A stretch of 64,000 nucleotides of DNA from NCBI GenBank assembly GCA_905221605.1, contig CAJNDS010002382.1, forward strand, positions 201,007 through 265,006, written 5' to 3'. Of this stretch, positions 53,703-64,000 are shown one piece after another. The position numbers and the translations under genes were made by a program. How positions within the stretch are numbered: position 1 is the stretch's first letter; each line of letters starts with the position of its first letter. The stretch is from Symbiodinium natans. Lineage: Eukaryota > Sar > Dinophyceae > Suessiales > Symbiodiniaceae. The notes under the pieces are model-generated. The model worked only from the letters and a program-made list of their open reading frames with translations, had not been told where the DNA came from and did not search any database.

Positions 53703-55049
53703 CTAGGGATCAAAGATATGGGCAATGGGATGTGGGGGGTCGCTGCATCCACAACTCCAAGCCGAGAGAGTCAGCGTTGCAAAGCCATTTGAAGCACTCT
53801 GCGCCGTCCTTCGGCTACGTCGGCGTACCAAATGCATCCAGTACCGTTGGTTGAAGCCAACATATCCAAGTCTCGAGCTTCCTCTGAGCTCAGGGATCGC
53901 CTCACCTTGCTCCAGCAGAGCCTCGCCACTACTTGCCTTGCCAGCAGCTTTCCCAGCCGCCTGAACCAACAAGCGGTTTGCCTCCCTGAGCTTGTAGAAG
54001 GGCACCGATGGCCAAGCATGGTGTTCCATGTGATATGGCATGCACCAGGCCAGCCTCCGCAGAAGCCAGTTTGTGTAGGTGGTGCGTGTGTTTTCATACA
54101 CCACTGTCGAAGGGGTGCGTCCACGATGCTCGGCGATCAAGTAGAACCTCAGTATGGGTTGGGCCAGGAGGGCTGGCCAAACCCAGTAGTGCAACAAGGC
54201 TGTGGCCACGGCCGAGTGTGCGGTGCCAAGGCAGGCCACGAGGCCGTAGAGAAAAAGGTAGACCCGAGCTTCGACCCTCACTAGCTCTCTTGCCCGCCGA
54301 TTTGACAAGTACACCTCGGGAAAGTGTCCCCTGGCATGATTTATAAGAGTCAGGGTTGCGTCCACCCAGAAGGGAATGCCTGAAAGGTAGAACAGATACA
54401 GGGCTGGCCGATCAATGGCCAAGTCGAGAAAAGAGCCTGGTTGCAATTCGGAATCACGCTGTGGATCGCCGGTATAGCGATGATGGTCTAAATGGTAATA
54501 CCAGTAATGACGAGCTGGGCGCAGGCATAAGAATCCCAGCAGATGTGCCACCGTCACGTTGATCCAGGGCGACCGAAATGCAGTTTGGTGCACCGTCTCA
54601 TGCAAGCCGTGAAAGAAGAATGCCGAGACGAACGCCATTCCCAGCATAGGCGTGTAGAAAGGTAGATGACAGCATGCAGCCAGCACAAAGAGACCGCCAT
54701 GGAACAATAGCTGCAGCACGCCTTGTAGATTCGACCGTTGTCGGCTGAGGGCGGCAATCTTTGCACGCGGTACCAGGGCATCGAGCGCCTCCATGGATGC
54801 AACCGGGTCCGCGCCCCCTGCCCGGTCCTGAGGCGGGGGGGTCGAAGGGCCCGGAATGCCCCAAGGGCCGCCTCGCAGCCGCAGCAGGCTCCTCTGGGCA
54901 CCTCGACCTCTGAGAGGAGTGAACTGTATCAAGGCCTGGGGAGTCTGGGGAGAGCCCGCAAGTCCCAAAAGGCGATGAAGGCAGCAGGCCAAGGCCACTG
55001 CTTTCCACATGCGACTGGAAGGCGGGGTCGGGCTGCTGGCCATGGACAT
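53703..55049 (-). CDS. Membrane fatty-acid desaturase with N-terminal targeting leader
   Basis: An intact, intronless 448-residue protein from ATG at 55049. It has the three histidine boxes of the di-iron membrane desaturase superfamily: H150-ETV-H154 (with His147), H186-LD-H189-H190 (HLDHHRYTGD), and H340-ME-H343-H344 (YHMEHHAWPSVPF). His308 may be an extra ligand. Hydrophobic segments lie at about 107-130, 132-148, 160-176, 214-230, 262-277 and 280-305. Such enzymes insert double bonds in acyl chains using oxygen and reduced carrier. Residues 14-33 form a signal-like hydrophobic stretch followed by an Arg/Ser-rich region with RLRGG, suggesting a bipartite plastid leader (inference). ENTRTTYTNWLLRRLAW before the last box resembles bacterial family members. 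The substrate and regiospecificity cannot be read from sequence; hydroxylase or ketolase relatives share these boxes. Confidence 0.9.
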   Translation of the reverse strand: MSMASSPTPPSSRMWKAVALACCLHRLLGLAGSPQTPQALIQFTPLRGRGAQRSLLRLRGGPWGIPGPSTPPPQDRAGGADPVASMEALDALVPRAKIAALSRQRSNLQGVLQLLFHGGLFVLAACCHLPFYTPMLGMAFVSAFFFHGLHETVHQTAFRSPWINVTVAHLLGFLCLRPARHYWYYHLDHHRYTGDPQRDSELQPGSFLDLAIDRPALYLFYLSGIPFWVDATLTLINHARGHFPEVYLSNRRARELVRVEARVYLFLYGLVACLGTAHSAVATALLHYWVWPALLAQPILRFYLIAEHRGRTPSTVVYENTRTTYTNWLLRRLAWCMPYHMEHHAWPSVPFYKLREANRLLVQAAGKAAGKASSGEALLEQGEAIPELRGSSRLGYVGFNQRYWMHLVRRRSRRTAQSASNGFATLTLSAWSCGCSDPPHPIAHIFDP

Positions 55050-55789
55050 CCCTTTTTAAGGCCGAAGGCCCCGTAGTAAGTCTTCTCTTGACAAAGAACT
55101 GTTGAGAGGGGCCGCATGCTCCATGGGATGCGTTTGGTCCGCCTAGACGCTGGGCCAGTACGAAGAGTCTTCATAGAAAGGTCACTCACAGCTCTGATAT
55201 GAAGCGCTCAACACCCACCGCGTGCGCCACTAAACCCACAAGCTCACATATGTCACATATGAGCATCCCCAATCTTGAACAAACGGGTGCCTGAACGGAA
55301 AAAAGGAAACGCAGGAAGCGGCGTGGGCCCGACCGTGGAGCAATCCACCTCAGGAAGAGGGTTCCAGGGCTAGGGTTCTGGGGTTCGGGTGTCATTAGGC
55401 TGGCGAGTTGAGGGCCTAAGGGGGGCTCATGCAACACATTTGCGAATCGTCCTTGGCTGTGCTCAGCCGCCACCGGTGACGCCCTCCACGTTTGGTGCCC
55501 TTGTGTGCTCCTTTGACCTACACTAAAGGGGCTTACGATAATCGGGGTACCTTCTTGGGGTCTTTATTATAAAGGGATCCTACTTTGGGGGGATCTATTT
55601 TAAAGGTCACCCCATTTTCGTAAACCCCCATATATGTACAAAGTGGACACAGAAACCAACGCCGAAGTCGCTTCTTAGCACGGTGCCCTGGGAACCCAGC
55701 ACGGCTAGAAATACTGGAAATCTTGCGTGCCCTGCATCTAACACAGCACGACCTGGAGGCCAAGCAGGAACCCTGAAACCCCCAAAAGC

Positions 55790-56103
55790 CAGAAGGTCGA
55801 AAATCCCGGGCATCCAGCTGCATCCCTTCGATCCCCTCCACAATCACATCGATGAGGTAGCGCTGGTTCAGCAGCTCACTGCGGGCCTGTGGGGCTAACA
55901 TTCCTAATATGTTGTCAGTCTTGGATTTGTGGGCCATAGTCTTGAGCCGGATGATGATATCAAAGGGCAAGAAGAGGATATCAAGTGCTTCGTCGACCTG
56001 CGCCACACAAATCAATCTGAGCAGGATCTCGGCGGTGAAGATCCACACCTTCGCTGCGAGGACCAGAACACTCGCCAAAGTCTTTGCAGGAGACATGAAG
56101 ACC
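55790..56103 (-). CDS. Exon-like block, hydrophobic helix then LLNQRYLIDVIVEGIEGM
   Basis: After a CTCCTGCAAAG acceptor near 56096 the minus frame encodes a hydrophobic helix (LASVLVLAAKVWIFTAEILL) and a mixed segment (DEALDILFLPFDIIIRLK, RSELLNQRYLIDVIVEG). Composition is strongly coding-like. It is probably an internal exon of an unrecognised membrane-associated protein. It reads in the same direction as the desaturase just downstream, but with 0.7 kb and a different frame between them. Confidence 0.4.
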
Positions 56104-56179
56104 CCAAGCCCGGAACCCTGACAGTGCGATTCTGAGCCCTCAGGTGATGATGCTGGGCGAAAACTCGAGACCAAGTGCC

Positions 56180-59100
56180 TCTTCTAAGAGTCTAGGCCTT
56201 GCATGTCGTCATCTCAGACCATAGAGCAGAACATTCTATGTGACGAATAGCCGATGTAGCGAAAGTATGTATACATAAACAGTTGCTAAGCCCCGCCCCA
56301 GCGACCTACCGAAAACATCTGGAAATTCAATGACAACAAAACACGTGTGCGTGCGCATACATATATACATATGCATGTATATATATATATATACACATAA
56401 GAATATGTAAACATGTATGTATGTAGGTATGTATGTATGTGTGTATGTACACCCACATTTCCTAAGAGTTCCATCCTAGAGTTTTCGCTCTTTTCCACAT
56501 TTCCACTCTACGGGCTTCCAAGCTTCCAGATGACCCATTCGCCTTGTTAATTCCGGATAGGTTGAACCTAAACAAGTGGCTGCCAAAGTTTGTGGTGACG
56601 GTTCACGAAACTAAGCTTTGTCTTTTCGACTAGCAATGGTCACACAAAGTCACAATCCCCTCCCCCACCCCCCCTTCCCCCTTCCCCTCCCCCACATTAA
56701 ACACGCTTGGCCTGTGAAAAGTTACCAGTTTTTGACTGAAGCCAAAGTCTTCCGCAGTATTCTTTGTTGAGTTAGCAAGAGCATGCTTCCGAGTCTTGTA
56801 CGGATACTTCTCAGACCAGCTTCAGCGATGAACCCGGGGGCGAAGCTAATACAGATCAGGGACAGCGCACTAACTAAACTTTGTTGAAGCCAAAACTAAC
56901 AACCCAATAGAATGAGCCCTAATGAAAGAAGTCTACCCCTCGCATAAATTAAACAACTTACCTAATGTTTGAAATCCGTGAACCTATGGCTCTCATTGTT
57001 TGCACCTGCCACCTCTTATGCTGTTTGACCAGCACAGAACCCATGCCACATTTGCTCAAAAACAAACGACACCTACTACGGGGCTGATCTAATTTGCGTT
57101 TAACTTTCCCAGCTGATAAACTAATTATCCTTTTAGCCGCTTTGATGAAAACAACTTCTTGGGTTTGGCATATAGCTTCGTCGCAACAGCAGTGCCACGA
57201 TCAACAACTTCAACAGATCCTTCTGAAAAAAAGCATAGAGACATAGAGAGAATTACAGCACTTGCTTCACAAAAGAAGGCCAGGCAGGATGTTTCCAATC
57301 TTCTGGTCCCTTGTCAGATACGCCTCTGCAGCCCCACTTCAAAGCCATCATTTTTTGACCCCTTCCCCCCCTTCCGAATTCAGGAGCCGAGCTCCGGACG
57401 CAGACCATCTCTACCTTTTCCATCCACCTGAGTGCCGCTTCGGCCCCATCAAATCAAGTGGTTAAACTTTAGAGTTCTCAACATCGCTGAACGTTTGGTG
57501 TGAGGCTCCGTGTACTCGACTTCCCCCAGCCCTCCAAAAAGATGTTGCCAGCTCAGCCAGCCGGCATGGGCTCACGCGGAGTGCAGCTGTTGATCTCCTG
57601 CCCGACGCACGGAAGGACGCGGAAAACCTGAGAGGCTGCAGGTGTGTGTGTGTGTGTGTGACTGTGTGTGACGGAAGGGGCAGGTTGTTGAGGGCATGTC
57701 AACAGAAACCCTGAACCCTCCAATCTAAGCATGGAATCCCGTAAATTCAGAAGCTGTAGGACCGCCGGAGACCGGAGTCACACCCCAGCGGAGTTAAAGG
57801 ATCGGGGTCCACGAGACAGAGAAAGAGATAAATCATCCTTCCGAGAACTGCACGAAGCAGCGGAAACGTGTGCGGGTCGAAGCTCATGCGGCAACACGAA
57901 CAGCAAAAAGAAGAAGGCCGAGCCTTCGTGGTACCGGCAGTCCAGCAAAGCATTGACAGGAGCACCGCGACGAAAAGCAAGCCTGCAACGGGAGGTCTGC
58001 TGAAGCTGTGTCTACATTGAAGACGGGACGTGAAACTCCCAAACACTTCGCTCAGTTCAACGAGTATATCCCAGAGCCAGTCAAAAAAACCCTAGACCTT
58101 TCTTTGCATATAGCAGTCTGCACCGACAAGCGTGTCAAGGAAAACGACAGTGAGGATGCCATGACTTGTCTGTCGGATGTCGGCAAGACATGGACACCGC
58201 TGGAGAAATATAATTAGAAGAACAGAACACGAACAGAACGCGGAAGACACAAGCTTTCATGTGACCTGGAAGGGACCCGCTGCCGGCCTGAGATGGCTTT
58301 CGACAAGAGCGAGGAGTTGTCGCCCATGTCCAGCGCAAAGTACAACCGCTCCTGTCCATGCAGGGTCATGGCATCACAAAAGCACCTTGCAGGGGGTAGG
58401 GCCAGGAGGTCGCACAGGAAGGCAGCAAAAATATCAGTTGAACACCGTTTTCACAAATGACTGCCATAGAGGAGCGAAGGGTTCACATCGTGCCCTTCCT
58501 GACAATGGCAAATCTCGGGCCCATAACTTGTCCTTCCTTGTGTCTCATTCTTGCCATTAGATTTTATGTCAGGGTCTGGCTGTGTGTGGCAAACGAGGCC
58601 CAAGGCAAATTGTCAGAAACCTTCAGCAGCCACATCAACGGCCGTGCTGATACCCATCCAGAATCACACTTTACCCCGGCAACAAGCACCTGAAACCCAA
58701 ACACCGAAAAGGCTATCAGTTCCCGGCTCCATCGTTCCAAGCCTCTGCAGGCGTAAGCTTGTAAACGGCGATGGTGGCTCAAGGCACTTCTTGCACTGCA
58801 GCAGGCTAGTTGTAGCATCTTGCGGTTTCGAGCCTAGGGCTTGAGGGCGTGGGGAGGTTTGGGGGTCTACAGGGTTTCAAATATGTTGCAGTACAAGATA
58901 ATATCATATCATATCATGTCATATATTCTACCATGTATGCACATATCTAATATAGATATATAGATGTGTAAATTTGGTTTCGGGCACAGGGTCGAGGTGT
59001 AGTGTAGGGAGTTCATGGATTCAAAACGTGCTCTGCCCGGGCCCCCGGCTCGACCCGAAAGCGCGAGAACACAACCTTGGTGTGCCACTCGATCATCATC

Positions 59101-62100
59101 TCCTGCAGGTCTTGCGACTTCAGGTTGTGCATGTAGGAAGATGTTAAGACATCACCATGCATACATTCACCACGCTTGAGAACCGGAGCTGTTTGTTTGA
59201 GAGTTCTGCTGTGTTCTGCTGTGCGTCATCAGACAGCTGTGGATGCCAGGGCGATGTAGGTTGGGTCGTGAGCCTGTCTGTATTCTTTTCTGATCTCACT
59301 CTACCGACAGCGATGCAGCGAGTGTACCCCCGAAGCTTGGAACTCTCAGAAGAGGCAAACCTCACGAGGGCCACAGGCCAAGCAAACCCACATGCCCCAG
59401 GAGTCCGCATCAAACGCGGTGACGTCCGTGCTGAGGCCAAGATCCTCAAGGGGTCACCCAAGATCTAGAATACAGCCAGCCACTGAAACCCTAAGCTTGG
59501 CCCTAAACCTGGATAGCGAGGACTCCTGGGCTTAGGCTTCATATTTGAGACGAAAACCCTGCAGAGACCCCTTCCAAAGTGGCCTAGGCCGAAAAGACAC
59601 TGAAATTAGGGGCGATCCCCCCCCCCCCCCCCCCCCCCCCGAGTTCAAAATGATCCCGCCCCCCCCAAACCGAGTGTGCCTCAGATTCCTTCGAGGCTTC
59701 GGGCATCGAACCCTCGGAGCCCTGAAGCCCTGAAGCCATGAGAGGCCCTGCCTCAAGCATCTCGAGGTCAAAGTCGATGGTCTTGTCTTCCCTTCGGTGC
59801 TTCTGGTTTAGGGCAGGGCTATACATGGAGTTCAGTGGGGTTACAAGCAGGATAGCTGTCTCAACTTTAGGCAAAAGCAATGAACTCTGCATGGGGCTTC
59901 GAATTTTTTGTCTTGTTGGATACAGTGCTGCCGACATCCGACCTGTGGAGGAAACAGGCAGCAAGAACTCTCAATGATGAGGGATGGCTTCAGAATGTCA
60001 GGCTTTCTGAGGACCCCACCAACTCCCGTCTCCTACACCCTAAACCACCCTAAGCCCTCCGTCTTGGACCATGGTAAAATGAATCCAAAACCCGAAACAT
60101 CCCTAGCTGAGATCTTAAAACCCGGTGCATACTTATCTGACATGTGTAGACACAGGCTTGTTCGGGTGATACACATGCTTCTTGACTGTACCATATGGAT
60201 GACAGCCTACAACCCCATGACCTTCTGATCCGAAATCCCCCAGCACAACCCAAAACCCTAACCCTAGACCCTAAACTACAGTAAACCCTAAACGGTAATC
60301 CCCCCCCCCCACCCCTCCAACAAAAAACCCCCCCCAACTTCGAGCCGCAGGGCCCCAGGGCGCTGTGGAAGCGGTGGAGGGCCCCCATCACTTCGCCCAG
60401 CCGCATCTGCAGAGGTTGTCGGGGGTTTTGCTGGGGATTTTGAAATTGGGGCTTTGGGGGGGATTCTAGGCGTTTTCAGGGTTTGGTGGGGCTTCCTAGG
60501 GCTTATAGGGCGTTCTGACGGTTACGAGGTTCACAGGGTTGCAAGGGCCTATAGGGTGTTTAGGCCTTATAGGGCTGGGTGTATACAGGGTGTTGGGGTT
60601 GTTGCAAGCTTTGTGGAATTCATGGGGTTTGTGGCGCTTCTGGGGCTTGTTTATAGGGTTTGGATTGACGGGGTTGATAGGTTTAGGCCTCAGCTCAGGG
60701 CTCAAGGTTCTTAAGGTTTGGAAGAGTTTTTTGTTGGGGATTAGGGGGCCAGGGGGGGGGAAGGGCGCGGGGGGTTGAAGGGCTGAAGCGCTGGAGTTCA
60801 GCACCTTTGGAGAACTCTGAATCGAGGTCTTTTTTCATCAGCTGCATATGGCCATCCCTGCTTGTTGCATAGAGAATATTCAAATCAGGAGTGTTGGAGT
60901 CGCCAGGCACTAGAAATACTGAGTTAAAGAGCTTCTGGATACTTGGGGGGTTTGGTCTGCATTAGGGTCCCTTTTGCGGTGTTCTGTTTTCTGAAGGGAT
61001 GACACTAGGACGTTTTTCAAGGCATTTGAATAATGCAAGGGGCCCTCACGTGGAGCAACCCTCCCCCCACTTCGGGTCTGGGTTCCGATGTGTTTGGCTT
61101 GCCGGAGTGCCCAGGTGCTTTCAGATGCCTTGCTGGGAGCTTCGGGGGCAAGATGCTGGAGGGCTCTTGTTGAGCCTGCTTTCGAGTTTAGGGCCCCCAG
61201 CCCTAGAAACCCTAAACCTTGAGGCTTTCGTTGGGGCTGGATGTGTTCGGAGACTTGGGACTTCCGGATCCGAAGGTTGACCAATAAGTCACCCTCTGAA
61301 AAAGCTTCCTAGACCTGCTATTCCGATCTGCTGACAATAAGGGGAGGACATCTCGCTGCAAACCCTAAACCCAAAATTGGAAACACACCCCAGAAGCCCT
61401 ACCTAGTAGATAGCCCTGCGCTGTGCATCCCTTCTTACTAGTAGGGCTTAAGGGGGTTTAGGGGTTTTGGTTACTAGGAGGCTTCTGTCACCTCGGAGTA
61501 GCTGAGGTGCGGACCTCTCCGGGGCAATCCGGCGACTCAGACTGGTCAAGGATCTCCATGGCTCTCTTCCTGCATCAAGGATCTGAGGGAATCGCTATAC
61601 CGCGATATGCTAGAAGGGGGTGCCGGGCTCGTGAGGGGGGGTTGCACTTCAGTTCAGGGACAGCCAAATTTCAGTTGAGGGAAGACTGACTTTCGAGCCA
61701 TGCCGAAGCTGTGATGAAGGAGTGGTAGAGGGCTAGTGGGGCTCGAGCCGTTTTGACACTGTTGGGAGCTAGCTTCCACAGAACATGACCTTCAGGTATG
61801 CCAAGCCTTAGTGCTTCTACCCGCAGCAACAGGTATTGCTGCTGCAGAATATGCCAGTTGCTCGACGACGATTTCACAGTCACGAGGATATGTTTCCAAC
61901 AACTGCTAGGAGCACTTTGCTCTGTACTCTATGCTGAATGTGCGACACCATCGGCCCTCACTGGAACAACAGCTCAGGCAAGTGCACGACGCTTGCCGGC
62001 ACGGTGAAAGACTTGGGGAAGATGCATCGTCTCACCTCCCTGCGTTCACGGGAGGGCTCCGTGTTTCTGCACCCGAAATTCATAAAGGTCACCATATGGC

Positions 62101-63150
62101 ATACCCCTTGGATTGCAAGCCTTCCCGGCATGACGATCGAACTCATGAGCTGCTCTTACAGTAGCTCACATGGATGGGTGGGTTGCCCTGAGTTCTAAAG
62201 CTAGGATCCTCTTTGAAAGTCTCCATATTATAAGGTAAGCTCAGCTAGCATCCTACAGATGATCCTTTGTCTCGTTGATCTGCTGTACGGTGCAAGCCAG
62301 GCTCCAGCGCATTCTGGCGGCTTACCCTACATCATCGATTCCCCCTTTCGATGCCACATTCCTTGTAGACCCATCGCGAACCCAAGGACTGAGCATCCAC
62401 ATCTTTGAACTCCAAACTTCAAAGCTCCGAACACGAAACCCCACTTACCCTCTTACCGCTGCAGCTTGGAGACTGCGACGGCTTCCTTTCGAAGGAGGTG
62501 GTGCTGGTGAAGTTTGCGTCGTAGTACCTCGTTGAATTCGTGGGCGTGCTTTGGAAAAATCCTACTACAACTTGAGCAGCCAATGAGCAAGAGATCGCTG
62601 CCGCATGCTCCAAATCTGGGTCTTAAAACCCCTAGTTGCCTTAGCTTGCAAAGCCCCCCAAGAATCCCTAAACGAGCAAAGAAGAATTTGTCTAGGCTTA
62701 GGAGTGAGGGGATGCTCAAGCTGCATTCGTGGCGCTGCTGGAGGTTGCGAAGGATGGCCACCTTTCGCGTCTCAAGGCTGTTCATGGACTCATCCTGAGA
62801 TGGTGGGCTCTGAAGGCATGGGGATGTACCGGTAGTTTAAGGGTTTCGGCGTGCCAGAAGATGTCCAGAACTACTGTTGGGCTCTACGGTTTTGGGCAAG
62901 TGTGCCTTTGGGGTTTGGGTTGAGGGGATTTGCTTCAGGTCGGTAAGGGTTGCATGCGGGGATAAGGCCTCCGTTTTGCCTGCGCTTTGGCACATCACTT
63001 CTGAAAAGGCTTGGGGCTTACGGTTTCGTTGTCCTTGTAGCGGTCCCTTCTGACTTGCTCTGATCTGGGCAAATCCTGAATACTACTCCCTGCCTAGGAA
63101 AACAAAGTGGGCGGAATCTCCATACATGCCTAGTTACCCCAAGATAGCCC
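56180..63150. other. No confident gene; isolated exon-like scraps and telomere-like words
   Basis: Decayed CCCTAAA/TTTAGGG words occur near 57710, 58830, 59490, 60035-60060, 60240-60295, 60480-60720, 61200-61220, 61365 and 62885-62925. A possible minus exon (NILYATSRDGHMQLMKKDL) lies at 60800-60905. Nothing else reached the level of a gene call. Confidence 0.45.
59617..59640. repeat. 24-base C homopolymer
   Basis: An uninterrupted run of 24 C followed by further C-rich sequence. Frames reported across it are polyproline/polyglycine artefacts. Such runs are also prone to sequencing-length error. Confidence 0.9.
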
Positions 63151-63299
63151 CTGTAAAACCCTATAGGAACCTTAAGTGCTCCCGTAGTCGCAAAGCATTT
63201 CTCCAAGAGGTGCGTGCGCACGAACTGCATTCGTATGTGAAGGAAAATGAGAAGAAAAAAGGTGTTGGTGCCTGGGCGTGGCAAACGTTGTGGGTCGGC

Positions 63300-63422
63300 G
63301 CCGCGTTATCTAAACCCGTCATCTGCTGGACGGCTACTACTGCAGCCATGATGACGACCACCATTGCCACGACCACCACTAACAGCACTAACTTGAACTT
63401 ATTCTTCAAGGGCAGGGTTTCC
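63300..63422 (-). CDS. Exon encoding a signal-anchor helix
   Basis: After an ACGTGCAG acceptor the minus frame reads VETLPLKNKFKLVLLVVVVA followed by a further 14 hydrophobic residues: a single transmembrane segment preceded by lysines, as in type II membrane proteins. Where the frame continues toward 63161 it loses coding character, so the exon is probably short. No family was recognised. Confidence 0.3.
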
Positions 63423-64000
63423 ACCTGCACGTGAGTTCAAGACAGAGAACCGTGGAAAGGGTTTGCGACTTGGGGCCCTAAAGCCTCGGCTGCCGTTCCG
63501 GCAAGGACGTTTTTTGTTGTCAGGGTCCTTCCAGCGTCCGTCCTGAGCACTATAGGGTCACTGGAGGATTGCAGACGAAGTTATGTTCCGGTCCTGATTG
63601 ACGGTGTAGGGTCTGAAGTTACTGCAGGGTTTCAAGGCTTCGTGGCTCGGATCCAAAAGCGCTGCACCGCAGAAAAAGAAGCCCCCAAACCCGGAACTCA
63701 ACCCCCACGCTCTAAACTCTAAACCTGAAACTGTAAAGCTTGAACCTTACTATGCGGTGCGTCTTTGCTAGCTTCTTTGCGAAGCAGTACAGATGTGACG
63801 TGTATCTATAATTGTGTATATATATATATATGTATATTTATTTGCATATCTATAGACATATATATATATATACATATATATATATACATATATTCTGTCT
63901 GTGTGTGTGTGCGTGGGTGTGTGCATCTTTTGTTTTCAGAGAAATACTGAATAGTAACCACGGGTTACATGAACTCAATTTTTTACACGAACTCACATCG

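Noticed and set aside
59532-59964. Polyproline/polyglycine ORFs near the 24-C run
   Set aside because: They exist only because of the homopolymer and differ with its length.

Overview
The window looks like nuclear DNA from a dinoflagellate-type alga. The pointers are plant-type telomere heptamers (TTTAGGG/CCCTAAA, often decayed) scattered through otherwise ordinary sequence, gene models lying in long one-strand runs, short GT-AG introns, very repeat-rich intergenic DNA, and one plastid-style leader on a fatty-acid desaturase. No rRNA, tRNA or spliced-leader gene was recognised, so the taxonomic call rests on style rather than on a marker. A run of exactly 100 N (9173-9272) marks a scaffold join.

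Layout. About 0.1-4.5 kb: an unrecognised multi-exon gene on the minus strand. 4.6-6.4 kb: minisatellites, one carrying a perfect hairpin in each unit. 6.7-11.7 kb: a 2.46-kb segment present twice, once on each side of the N gap (possibly an assembly duplicate), each copy with a degenerate hairpin array and a small minus-strand gene. 11.9-16.3 kb: more minus-strand genes, including two related coiled-coil genes (one broken) and a two-exon gene with a possible ubiquitin-like domain. 16.3-19.4 kb: a divergent strand switch filled with telomere-like arrays. 19.4-20.2 kb: an intact tyrosine recombinase on the plus strand. 21.1-27.6 kb: a nested inverted-repeat block with small genes and 15 copies of an 18-bp palindrome. 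28-31 kb: intergenic, with short hairpins and an AT-rich tandem array. 31-34 kb: a complex tandem-repeat region bounded by about 300-bp direct repeats. 34.07-34.93 kb: an AT-rich island. 34.98-36.48 kb: a 162-bp-period satellite with a 79-bp hairpin in each unit and spacers in both orientations. 36.5-53.7 kb: mostly no supportable genes, with a 0.3-kb duplication and microsatellites. 53.7-55.05 kb: an intact intronless membrane desaturase, the best-supported gene. 55.1-64 kb: isolated exon-like blocks among telomere-like words.

The genes do not form a recognisable pathway. The most unusual content is structural. It comprises a palindrome family (AGCGCAACCGGTTGCGCT) placed in inverted arms around small genes, a dispersed family of 14-nt hairpins whose loops nearly all read GNRA on the minus strand with compensating stem changes, and the invertible-looking hairpin satellite. 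A tyrosine recombinase lies beside the inverted-repeat block; a functional link is possible but unproven.
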